From an uncultured archaeon (GTDB lineage Archaea; Korarchaeota; Korarchaeia; Korarchaeales; Korarchaeaceae): a DNA stretch of 6,636 nt. Where the stretch lies: positions 1 through 6,636 of the forward strand of contig CALJEO010000037.1 in NCBI GenBank assembly GCA_938073845.1, in the 5' to 3' direction. Under the pieces are notes generated by a model. It had not been told where the DNA came from, searched no databases, and saw nothing but the letters and a program-made list of their open reading frames with translations. The position numbers were made by a program, and so were the translations under genes. Of the stretch, positions 1 through 5,929 are shown in pieces (position 1 is the first letter of the stretch; every line of letters starts with the position of its first letter).

Positions 1-345
1 GGGGAGAAGATTGGTGTTGATGTCAAGAAGAAGCTTGTGAGGAGGATCTTCTCAAACTACCCGGTGAAGTATATGACGATAACGCCCACCCTCACGGTAT
101 GCAACTCCTGCAGGGGTAGGTTCGTGGGAGAGCATGTCAGCTGCCCCAGCTGCGGGAGCGATGACACCACGATCTACTCCAGGGTGGTGGGCTACTTCAG
201 GCCCATCGCGAGGAGAGTGAGGGAGAGGGATCCTGAGAGGGGGATCTATGACGGCGATGAGAACGTTTGGCAGGATTCAAGGAGGGCAGATTGGGTCAAA
301 AGGGCTGTTCTCATTGGATTGGAGTCCTCAATGAGGGACCTCTGA
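1..345 (+). CDS. nrdD: Anaerobic (class III) ribonucleoside-triphosphate reductase, C-terminal part (5' end outside window)
   Basis: Reduces ribonucleoside triphosphates to deoxyribonucleotides by glycyl radical chemistry under anoxic conditions. Only the last 114 codons are present: the frame is open from base 1, so the GTG at 37 is an internal valine and not a start. Visible are the two CxxC pairs of the C-terminal zinc site (CNSC and CPSC, about residues 34-37 and 48-51 of the visible part) and then the glycyl radical loop RVVGYF. Its glycine is encoded at 190-192 and matches the RVCGY loop of E. coli NrdD. About 50 residues follow the glycine, a somewhat longer basic and aromatic tail than I recall for E. 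coli. The stop overlaps the start of nrdG, the gene for its activase, which supports the assignment. Cytoplasmic. The zinc site, radical loop and neighbour agree, so the identity is firm. Confidence 0.93.
   Translation, partial: GEKIGVDVKKKLVRRIFSNYPVKYMTITPTLTVCNSCRGRFVGEHVSCPSCGSDDTTIYSRVVGYFRPIARRVRERDPERGIYDGDENVWQDSRRADWVKRAVLIGLESSMRDL
333..337 (+). promoter_or_regulatory. Ribosome binding site of nrdG, inside the nrdD coding end
   Basis: GAGGG lies 7 bases before the ATG at 345 and within the last codons of nrdD. It supports 345 over the upstream in-frame ATG at 267, and it suggests that nrdG translation is coupled to nrdD termination. Confidence 0.6.
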
Positions 346-956
346 TGATACAGGTAGCGTCCATACTCACCTCATCGTTGGATCATCCCGGTAGCCTGTC
401 GCTCAGCATATACCTGCCTCACTGCAATCTGGATTGTATCTCCTGCCACAATAGGGAGCTCGCGAGGGGGGAAGTTCCGAACTTACCGATAGAGGACCTC
501 ATCTGGGAGCTCGAGAACAACTTCCTAGTGGATTTGGTGGTGATAAGCGGTGGTGAGCCAACGGTTCATGGAAAGAAACTCTTGGATCTGATAGAACTCA
601 TAAGGAGCATCAGGGATATCCCGATAAGGGTGGATACGAACGGGTTCCTCCCGGAGGTCATGGAGCTCATAGCAGATCGGGTGGACGGGTTCGCCTTGGA
701 CATAAAGGCCCCTCCCCTGAACAGGGAGAAGTACGAGCTCATAGTTAGGAGGAGGTATGAGCCCGAGAGGCTCATCAGATCCGTGAGAGTAGCTGCTGAT
801 CTACCTTACACGATCTTCAGAACGGTTAGGTATCCCTGGCTCACGGACAGTGATATAGAGGAGATAAGGGATTTTCTAGCCGTTTATGGTGGTGGGAGAC
901 CGCATTTCATAAACCCCTACTTAGATCCAGCTCAGCTGAGTATAGAGCGATCATAG
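345..956 (+). CDS. nrdG: Anaerobic ribonucleotide reductase activating protein, radical SAM
   Basis: Radical SAM activase that uses a 4Fe-4S cluster and S-adenosylmethionine to generate the glycyl radical on NrdD. The 203-residue product has the cluster motif CxxxCxxC at residues 27-34 (CNLDCISC). A SAM-contacting GGE motif (VISGGEP) follows, then the strand motif VDTNGF and the DIKAP segment, both typical of NrdG/PflA-type activases. The ATG at 345 overlaps the nrdD stop as TGATG and has a suitable GAGGG upstream. The open frame runs back to an ATG at 267, but that extension lies wholly within nrdD in another frame and lacks family character. The length fits short archaeal NrdG proteins. It is almost certainly co-transcribed with nrdD. 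A generic radical SAM activase is the only alternative, and the neighbour makes it unlikely. Confidence 0.92.
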   Translation: MIQVASILTSSLDHPGSLSLSIYLPHCNLDCISCHNRELARGEVPNLPIEDLIWELENNFLVDLVVISGGEPTVHGKKLLDLIELIRSIRDIPIRVDTNGFLPEVMELIADRVDGFALDIKAPPLNREKYELIVRRRYEPERLIRSVRVAADLPYTIFRTVRYPWLTDSDIEEIRDFLAVYGGGRPHFINPYLDPAQLSIERS

Positions 957-1031
957 CGCCCATGATTGGAGCTGTATCATCCGAGGGGTTGCGGTCCTTT
1001 AAGCCGTTGACCTAATTGCCCAGACTCTCCT

Positions 1032-2078
1032 TCACGATAAGAGATCCAGTATCTCCCTCACCCTCCTCTCGGTCGATAGGTCGGCTCTACCAACCTCCAC
1101 CACAATTGAGCCGCCCCTCATCACGGTTCCGGAGTAGTTGCTGTCCACCTCGAACATGAGGGAGTGATCGCTGATCCTCAGTACCTTCCATCCCTTTCTC
1201 AGGATTTTCTCCCTGATCAAGTCAAGGTCAAGGCTTCTCATCTCATTAACGAAGTACACGTTCTTACCATCCCTGGCACAACCCACCTCAACCCTGGGCA
1301 GCTCAGCTGCATCGCCCTCGAGGGAGCATGCTGGGCAGGACTCGTTCCTCCTGATATCTATCTTACTGAACTCCATGTTCCTCAGGTCTATGAAGAGGAG
1401 CTTCCCCTTCAGGGCCGGCTCTCCCTTCACTATCATTCTAACGGCCTCAGCCACCGAGATGGAGGCCACTATAGAGGTAACGCTGGGATGTACGCCAACT
1501 TGGGCACACTTGGGGAGCAGCTCATCCTCTAGCCCGGGGTAGAAGCACTCGAGGCAAGCGGTCTCCCCCGGAACTATCGTGCTCACCACTCCGAACATCT
1601 CCACAGCCGCTGAGAATATGTAGGGCTTTCCCATCCTTAAGATGGCCCTGTTCACTATGTAGCGTGTCCTCATATTATCTAACCCGTCCAGGACGATATC
1701 AACACCTTCAATCAGCTCCTCAACGTTCCCCCTCATGATCGGAGCGGCCACGGCATCCACCTCAATCTCCGGGTTGATCCTCCTCAGCGAGTTCCTAGCT
1801 GCCTCCACCTTCGGAAGCCCAACATCGCTAGGATCGTAGAGCAACTGCCTGTGCAGGTCAGTTAAGGAGACGAGGTCTCTATCCACTATCCTGAGGTAAC
1901 CTAATCCCATCCTGGCCAACAGGAGGGCCGCTGGTGTCCCAAGACCCCCCATCCCTAGGATGGCTACTCTGGCCCTCTTCAGTCTCTCCTGACCCTCCAA
2001 CCCTATGTCCTGAAGCACCACCTGCCTCGAGTATCTCTCAACATCCTCATCCGTGAGGGCATACACAGAGGTCCCCAT
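1032..2078 (-). CDS. E1-like adenylyltransferase, MoeB/ThiF/HesA family, with C-terminal extension
   Basis: Expected to adenylate the C-terminal glycine of a ubiquitin-like sulfur carrier (MoaD, ThiS or SAMP type) using ATP, for molybdopterin, thiamine or tRNA thiolation. The 348-residue product begins with RYSRQ (15-19), followed by the nucleotide-binding GMGGLG (42-47), DRD (66-68) and DLHRQ (74-78, usually NLHRQ). K90 and DGLDN (131-135) follow. Zinc-binding pairs are CLEC (175-178) and CPAC (248-251). C191, in CAQVGV, matches the conserved loop cysteine of MoeB/ThiF. Residues about 262-348 form an extra domain resembling the C-terminal extension of some bacterial ThiF proteins (CGRD-like start, then LRF- and DGR-like segments). 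The ATG at 2078 has no Shine-Dalgarno and is probably leaderless. No carrier or rhodanese gene is in view, so the pathway is undecided. Converges with nrdG across 75 bases in which I see no clear terminator. Confidence 0.88.
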   Translation of the reverse strand: MGTSVYALTDEDVERYSRQVVLQDIGLEGQERLKRARVAILGMGGLGTPAALLLARMGLGYLRIVDRDLVSLTDLHRQLLYDPSDVGLPKVEAARNSLRRINPEIEVDAVAAPIMRGNVEELIEGVDIVLDGLDNMRTRYIVNRAILRMGKPYIFSAAVEMFGVVSTIVPGETACLECFYPGLEDELLPKCAQVGVHPSVTSIVASISVAEAVRMIVKGEPALKGKLLFIDLRNMEFSKIDIRRNESCPACSLEGDAAELPRVEVGCARDGKNVYFVNEMRSLDLDLIREKILRKGWKVLRISDHSLMFEVDSNYSGTVMRGGSIVVEVGRADLSTERRVREILDLLS

Positions 2079-2083
2079 ATATC

Positions 2084-2111
2084 TTATGTTATGTTATAAA
2101 CGTTAATATTT
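2084..2111. promoter_or_regulatory. AT-rich divergent promoter region between the adenylyltransferase and glycosidase genes
   Basis: An AT island lies between two divergently transcribed genes. TTATAAA at 2094-2100 suits a plus-strand TATA box; start about 26 bases on, near 2123, would leave a leader of about 35 bases before the ATG at 2159. TTAATATT at 2103-2110 reads AATATTAA on the minus strand. With the same spacing its start would fall near 2080, two bases before the adenylyltransferase ATG, consistent with leaderless translation and the absence of a Shine-Dalgarno there. A short tandem TTATG repeat (2084-2093) adjoins the TATA element. Start sites are inferred from spacing. Confidence 0.5.
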
Positions 2112-2147
2112 GGCATGCCCACGACCGTCCTAATCTACACATCGGCC

Positions 2148-2153
2148 GGGGGA
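2148..2153 (+). promoter_or_regulatory. Weak ribosome binding site of the glycosidase-like gene
   Basis: GGGGGA ends 5 bases before the ATG at 2159. It can pair with the anti-Shine-Dalgarno CCUCC if one G-U pair is allowed. It supports this start, which is also directly followed by a signal peptide. Confidence 0.4.
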
Positions 2154-2158
2154 CCCTT

Positions 2159-4201
2159 ATGAGGGTAGCCTACCTCCTCCTGCTCCTGCTCCTCCTGCTG
2201 CCGCTTCAATGCGCTCCGGGGGATCAGGGGGTTAAGAAGCTCCTGATATACTACGGTTATCCCAGCATCTTCAACGGGAGCTCGAGCTTGAGGGAGGCCT
2301 CAGAGCTCTTCAACAAGTACGATATCGTCATCCTGGGAGATGACCTAGTCGACCCGAGCCACGAGGAGCATGAAGCAACGAGGAGGATTGTGAAGCTCTC
2401 TAAAGCGGAGTTCTACGGATACGTAGATGCAATGCAACCTATAGAGAGAGTTTGCTCCTACGTAAGGGCCTGGGCCGAGATGGGGGTTAGCGGGATACTC
2501 CTGGATGACTTCGGCTTCGACTACCTTGAGCCGATGCTGGGCAGCAGGGAGGCAGCTAGGATTCACCAGCTTAAGGCGATGGAATGCGTGAGGAGGAACG
2601 GTTTGAAGGTGGCCATGAACTTCTGGTTCCCAGAGGACGTGTTCGAAGAGGTAGCAGGTGTTCAGCTGGACCTGAGGGGAGTCTCAGTGATGGTGGAGCA
2701 CGCCATATACGGGTTCGGTGAGAAGAATGAGGAGTATATTGATCACTTCAAGTCTATGCTCTCCTATGCCTCGAGATCAGGAGTAAAGCTCTGGTGCCTG
2801 ACCTCCACATCAGCGGGTAGTGCGCATGAGAACAGGATCCTTGGTTACGATGCCCTCACCTACCTCTACGGCAAGTGCGACGCATACGCGATACAGGAGG
2901 ACTATGCCGAGGATAGCTCCGTTTTCTACGCCTTCTCGGAACCTCCTAAGGTATCCGAGTATTTAAAGGGGGCCAACATCGTCCTCTGGGGGAGGCTCAA
3001 CGAGAGCTGGTACCTGAGCACGTTGAGGAGGCTCGGGGAGATGGGCTTCGATAGCCTGCTCCTCACCGTCTACCTTAGGGCCCCCTCCCCTGAGTCCAGC
3101 CGCGTTGAGGTCTTCGATGCCACCCCCAGTGATGGGGATCTCAGGAGAGCGATAACATCAGCTAAGGGGCTCAAGTTCAAGGTCTTCCTGAGGATCGGGT
3201 TGATCGTAGAGGGAGGTTGGAGCGGTGAAATAGCCCCTTCCAATGTTGTTGATTGGTTCAGAAGCTATTCGAGTTACCTGAGGCACTACGCCTCCCTCAG
3301 CGAGGAGCTAAAGGTTGACTGCTTGATCATAGGCACTGAGTTAAGCTCACTAGATAAGAGGGATGAGTGGAGAGATATAATAGGGGAGATCAGGAAGATT
3401 TACTCGGGGAAGCTCAGCTACTCGGCTAACTTCAACTCCGAGGCCACATCCTTCTGGGACCTCCTCGACTTCATAGGGGTTGATGCATACTACCCCATCA
3501 ACGGAACCTGGGGGATCTTGCATGAGAGCAGGATAGCTCCCCTGCTCACGATATATGGGAAGCCCATCGTGTTCACTGAGATAGGTTACAGAAGTGCTAA
3601 AGGGGCTGGTTTGAGACCCTGGGACTGGAAGACGAGGATGGAGAGGGATGAGGATGAGCAAGATATCCTCTGGAGGCTCTTCCTGAGGGAGGAGGCTGTT
3701 AGGATAAGTGGCTTCTTCTACTGGGCTGAAGCACCTTGGGGGGACGATGGCACCGGCTACTCCTTGATCGGTAAGAAGGCCGAGGGCTCGGTGAGGGAGT
3801 GGCTGAGGCCCTCCGGACGCTTCAACGCGAGGGGTGTGGATGTAGAGGCAGTGAGGAGGGTCTTCGGGAACGTGGAGATCTCGGAGGAGGCTGATATCGT
3901 CGTCGGAGGTCCTAAATCGAATCCACGCGCTATGGTTCCTTGGATCTCCTTCAACAGGGACAGAGTCTGGGTGAACGGCACGACCTACAGGAGCTCCTGG
4001 GGGAGTGTTGACTACGGGCTAATAGTCCGCTGGGAGGGGAGGGTTTACGTGATGGGGACCCACAGGTTCGGGACGGAGGCTGCCCTAATCTACCTTAAGG
4101 AGAACCCCGATGTTTCCTTCGCGATCGTCAAGTGGGTCGATCTGAACGGGAACTCCAGGGTCGAGAGGGAGGAGGTCTCCCTGGTTAAGAGAGTCCCCTG
4201 A
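2159..4201 (+). CDS. Secreted protein with two TIM-barrel glycosidase-like domains (second GH113-like) and S-layer-like tail
   Basis: Probable extracellular glycoside hydrolase. Residues 1-18 are a signal peptide with nine leucines in a row (6-14), ending LPLQC; C18 could be a lipobox cysteine. Residues about 26-262 look like a TIM barrel of the GH114/spherulin-4 type (alpha-1,4-galactosaminidase-like superfamily), with ILLDDFGF (D116, D117) and VMVEH (E180) as candidate active-site residues; this match is superfamily-level only. Residues about 272-550 resemble GH113 endo-beta-mannanases: IGTEL (E394, candidate acid/base), FIGVDAYYP (438-446), FTEIGYRS (E474, candidate nucleophile) and a FFYWAE strand (519-524). 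The spacing of 80 residues between the two glutamates is, as I recall, that of the Alicyclobacillus enzyme. Residues 556-680 resemble an archaeal S-layer-type domain (VVGGPKSNP at 581-589) and end with an EF-hand-like loop (661-672). Four N-glycosylation sequons fit export. Substrate unknown. Confidence 0.8.
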   Translation: MRVAYLLLLLLLLLPLQCAPGDQGVKKLLIYYGYPSIFNGSSSLREASELFNKYDIVILGDDLVDPSHEEHEATRRIVKLSKAEFYGYVDAMQPIERVCSYVRAWAEMGVSGILLDDFGFDYLEPMLGSREAARIHQLKAMECVRRNGLKVAMNFWFPEDVFEEVAGVQLDLRGVSVMVEHAIYGFGEKNEEYIDHFKSMLSYASRSGVKLWCLTSTSAGSAHENRILGYDALTYLYGKCDAYAIQEDYAEDSSVFYAFSEPPKVSEYLKGANIVLWGRLNESWYLSTLRRLGEMGFDSLLLTVYLRAPSPESSRVEVFDATPSDGDLRRAITSAKGLKFKVFLRIGLIVEGGWSGEIAPSNVVDWFRSYSSYLRHYASLSEELKVDCLIIGTELSSLDKRDEWRDIIGEIRKIYSGKLSYSANFNSEATSFWDLLDFIGVDAYYPINGTWGILHESRIAPLLTIYGKPIVFTEIGYRSAKGAGLRPWDWKTRMERDEDEQDILWRLFLREEAVRISGFFYWAEAPWGDDGTGYSLIGKKAEGSVREWLRPSGRFNARGVDVEAVRRVFGNVEISEEADIVVGGPKSNPRAMVPWISFNRDRVWVNGTTYRSSWGSVDYGLIVRWEGRVYVMGTHRFGTEAALIYLKENPDVSFAIVKWVDLNGNSRVEREEVSLVKRVP

Positions 4202-4242
4202 ACCGCTGAATCCGGTGCGCTCCCCGGCTGGGACTTAGGGAA

Positions 4243-4294
4243 GGGTCATCATGAGCAGCCTGCTGAGATCGATGGGGCACTCCACTGATGACCC
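4243..4294. repeat. 9-bp inverted repeat in the convergent gap
   Basis: GGGTCATCA (4243-4251) pairs perfectly with TGATGACCC (4286-4294) around a 34-base interval, which itself contains the short hairpin AGCA/TGCT at 4254-4264. This is the main structure in the 126-base gap between the glycosidase-like gene and the CARF gene. It could fold in transcripts from either strand and might mark the ends of the converging transcripts, but no T-tract follows on either strand, so a terminator role is unproven. Confidence 0.45.
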
Positions 4295-4327
4295 CCGGAC
4301 CTATCAAGAGAGAGGCCCACGCAACGC

Positions 4328-5062
4328 TTAGACCAGCCTCTCCAGGATCCTAAGGACCCTCCTCCCCATCTCAGTAGCCACCGTCCTACCCTCAGCTATC
4401 TGAACGAGTCCCGTCATGGAGAGGAGGACCGCCATGTTGAACTCAAGCTCCCCCTTCTTCGCTCCCTCGAGGGCCCTCTTGACCTCTGAGAGCACGTGAT
4501 CCGGGTATGGGATCGTGGGGAGCCTTATCACTTCATATTCGCTGAGCGCCGGGAACATGAGCTCCTCAAGGTCCTCATTGGCCCTGTAGTAGGAGAGGGG
4601 ATCTTCCGATTCATAAAGCTCCTCTATCTTGGCCCTTAGCTGCTCCAGTTTCAGGTTAATTACCTTGATGTCCCTCATGACCACGTGATAGACCTCTCCG
4701 GGGAGGAACTGGCTGACCAGAGCTAGGGATACGCTCATAACCTTCCTCCCACCGGATATGAGCAGGTAAGTTTTACCAGCAGCCCTGAGAGGTTCCAGGA
4801 CCTCTATCACCCTCTCCAGGAAGTCGAATGCCTTATCCTGATCGTCCACGTCCTGGTAATCGAGCAAGACCTCGCTCACCTCGAGCGAGGGATATCTGGA
4901 CCTTAACGCGACCTCCACCAGCTTCGCTCCGGCCAGCACATCCTTCTCCCTGGTCGCCATGAGGACAACCCTCCTCAGATCGGCGCCGTTCAGCATCAAC
5001 CACTGGACGAACTCCGTGACCACCGGGGGAGAGAGGCCCAGGGGAGCGACCAGGGTAGCCAT
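4328..5062 (-). CDS. CARF-domain CRISPR-accessory protein (Csx14/NE0113- or Csa3-like) with probable winged-helix tail
   Basis: Predicted cytoplasmic sensor of cyclic oligoadenylate, the signal made by type III CRISPR effector complexes. Residues 2-135 form an alternating alpha/beta Rossmann-like domain. It opens with a strand and the loop PLGLSPPVVTE (7-17), a CARF motif I pattern, then VVLMAT, and has LISGGRKVM (101-109) in the position of the conserved GG[TR]KxM ligand-binding motif. A charged helical segment links to residues about 185-244, where GLVQIAEGRTVATEMGRRV looks like the wing and last helix of a winged-helix DNA-binding domain. No HEPN RNase motif (R-x4-6-H) is visible, so a regulator or ring nuclease fits better than a Csm6/Csx1-type RNase. 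An ATG also occurs at 5068, but GAGGT abuts it, whereas the ATG at 5062 lies 6 bases from that site and gives the usual short N-terminus. No cas genes or CRISPR array are in view. Confidence 0.72.
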   Translation of the reverse strand: MATLVAPLGLSPPVVTEFVQWLMLNGADLRRVVLMATREKDVLAGAKLVEVALRSRYPSLEVSEVLLDYQDVDDQDKAFDFLERVIEVLEPLRAAGKTYLLISGGRKVMSVSLALVSQFLPGEVYHVVMRDIKVINLKLEQLRAKIEELYESEDPLSYYRANEDLEELMFPALSEYEVIRLPTIPYPDHVLSEVKRALEGAKKGELEFNMAVLLSMTGLVQIAEGRTVATEMGRRVLRILERLV

Positions 5063-5068
5063 AACCAT

Positions 5069-5073
5069 ACCTC
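5069..5073 (-). promoter_or_regulatory. Ribosome binding site deciding the CARF gene start
   Basis: GAGGT on the minus strand directly abuts the ATG at 5068, too close to use, and lies 6 bases before the ATG at 5062, an ordinary spacing. It therefore favours 5062, which removes two residues from the longest reading frame. Confidence 0.55.
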
Positions 5074-5084
5074 TGAGGAGCTTA

Positions 5085-5092
5085 GATTTAAC
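5085..5092 (-). promoter_or_regulatory. Possible TATA box of the CARF gene
   Basis: GTTAAATC on the minus strand is the most AT-rich stretch in the roughly 60-base gap between the amidotransferase and CARF genes. With usual archaeal spacing, transcription would begin near the CARF start codon. This conflicts somewhat with the presence of a Shine-Dalgarno, so the gene may instead be read through from upstream. Confidence 0.25.
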
Positions 5093-5123
5093 CTTATCAC
5101 GATCGGTTCTCAGGGTCCCTCAG

Positions 5124-5138
5124 GGAGATCAGATCTCC
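5124..5138. repeat. 15-bp near-perfect palindrome upstream of the CARF gene
   Basis: GGAGATC-A-GATCTCC has 7-bp perfect arms around a single base. It overlaps the stop codon of the amidotransferase gene and lies about 62 bases upstream of the CARF start, beyond the possible TATA element. The size and symmetry suit a dimeric winged-helix regulator. In RNA it could also fold as a 5-bp stem with a 5-base loop at the end of the amidotransferase message. Confidence 0.5.
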
Positions 5139-5914
5139 AGCAACTCCCTACTGATGGTTCCCCCAGCATCCACCCTGAGGATGAGGGCTCTTCCGTTGGG
5201 CAGCTCACTGAAGCTCAGGTCAGCGTAAAGCGCGAGGGTCGAGGATGCCACTCCCACATGGTCCCCCTCCCTGAACTCGAGTAGCCTGTAGTACTCGTGC
5301 CCCGCGCGGTAGAGGCAGGTGGCGGCTGCAGTGATCCCAGAGACCTTGCTAGCCAGTGATACGGTGTTCATGGCGCTCCCCTCCTTAACGAAGTTCGAGG
5401 CCCTCCTGAGGGCTGAGTCCATTGGGAGCTCGATTAGGGACTCGTAGATGTACCTACCCAAGTAGTAGGTGTCTGAGAGACCCTCATCGTAATTCCATCC
5501 CCTCTCCTCAGCGATCATCCTATCATCGACGGTTCCGTTGTGGGCCATCCAGAAATCGAAGCCGAGGTGAGAGTAGTGGAAGGGGTGAGTGTTCCTCAAC
5601 TCAACCCCTCCCTTGGATACCTTCCTGGAGTGGGCTATGAGGAGGAGGAAGTCCAGCTCCCTGACCAGGGATCTCAGGTGATCCAGCTCCTCGTCCTCGA
5701 AAATGGGAAAGCATGACCTGTAGTGCCTCGAAAATGCCCTTCCCTTCCTGTAGCCTATCAGAGCATAGCCCCATCCATCATCGTGGCTCCCGCACCTCCC
5801 CTCACCCCTGAGCTCAGCCAGGTAGGGATCGCACTCGCTTGCCCTCGATAGGGCCTCCAGCAGGTGGCTGGAGGTAACGGTATCTGAGCCTACCAGGAGC
5901 AGCAGCCTGCACAT
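5129..5914 (-). CDS. Stand-alone class II glutamine amidotransferase (GATase_4/YafJ-like, Ntn hydrolase)
   Basis: Class II glutaminase domain that releases ammonia from glutamine with an N-terminal cysteine. The 261-residue product starts MCRLL; removing Met exposes the nucleophile C2. The expected class II residues follow in order: DDGWGYA (45-51), AHSR (94-97), NTHPF (108-112), AHNG (124-127, oxyanion hole) and SDT (147-149). No synthetase, FMN or sugar-isomerase domain is attached, so the ammonia acceptor is unknown; it resembles YafJ/EgtC-type small amidotransferases. The frame extends to a GTG at 5926, but the ATG at 5914 is chosen because it places Cys second and has GGTGGTG 6 bases upstream. 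It begins 15 bases after the stop of the upstream surface-protein gene, indicating an operon, and is followed by the CARF gene after about 66 bases. Cytoplasmic. Family is firm; role is not. Confidence 0.87.
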   Translation of the reverse strand: MCRLLLLVGSDTVTSSHLLEALSRASECDPYLAELRGEGRCGSHDDGWGYALIGYRKGRAFSRHYRSCFPIFEDEELDHLRSLVRELDFLLLIAHSRKVSKGGVELRNTHPFHYSHLGFDFWMAHNGTVDDRMIAEERGWNYDEGLSDTYYLGRYIYESLIELPMDSALRRASNFVKEGSAMNTVSLASKVSGITAAATCLYRAGHEYYRLLEFREGDHVGVASSTLALYADLSFSELPNGRALILRVDAGGTISRELLEI

Positions 5915-5920
5915 GCCAGA

Positions 5921-5927
5921 CACCACC
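5921..5927 (-). promoter_or_regulatory. Ribosome binding site of the amidotransferase gene
   Basis: GGTGGTG on the minus strand lies 6 bases before the ATG at 5914 and fits the archaeal GGAGGTG consensus with one mismatch. The alternative GTG starts at 5926 and 5923 lie inside this site, which rules them out in practice. Confidence 0.65.
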
Positions 5928-5929
5928 CG

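Noticed and set aside
267..344. N-terminal extension of NrdG from the ATG at 267
   Set aside because: It lies wholly inside nrdD in another frame and has no family-like residues; the ATG at 345 has a ribosome binding site and places the cluster motif at the usual position.
37..345. Complete small zinc-ribbon protein starting at the GTG at 37
   Set aside because: The frame is open to base 1 with NrdD-like sequence, and the RVVGYF radical loop shows it is the end of NrdD.
957..1031. Short inverted repeat ATGAT/ATCAT (962-980) as a terminator between nrdG and the adenylyltransferase gene
   Set aside because: Only 5 bp of stem and no following T-tract; expected by chance.
4243..4294. C/D box small RNA, suggested by TGATGA-like boxes on both strands
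   Set aside because: The TGATGA copies are simply the two arms of the inverted repeat, and no CTGA D box stands at a usable distance downstream of either one.
4251..4331. 26-codon reading frame starting ATG in the convergent gap
   Set aside because: No well-placed ribosome binding site, no recognisable composition or motif, and it runs through the inverted repeat; a chance frame is likelier.
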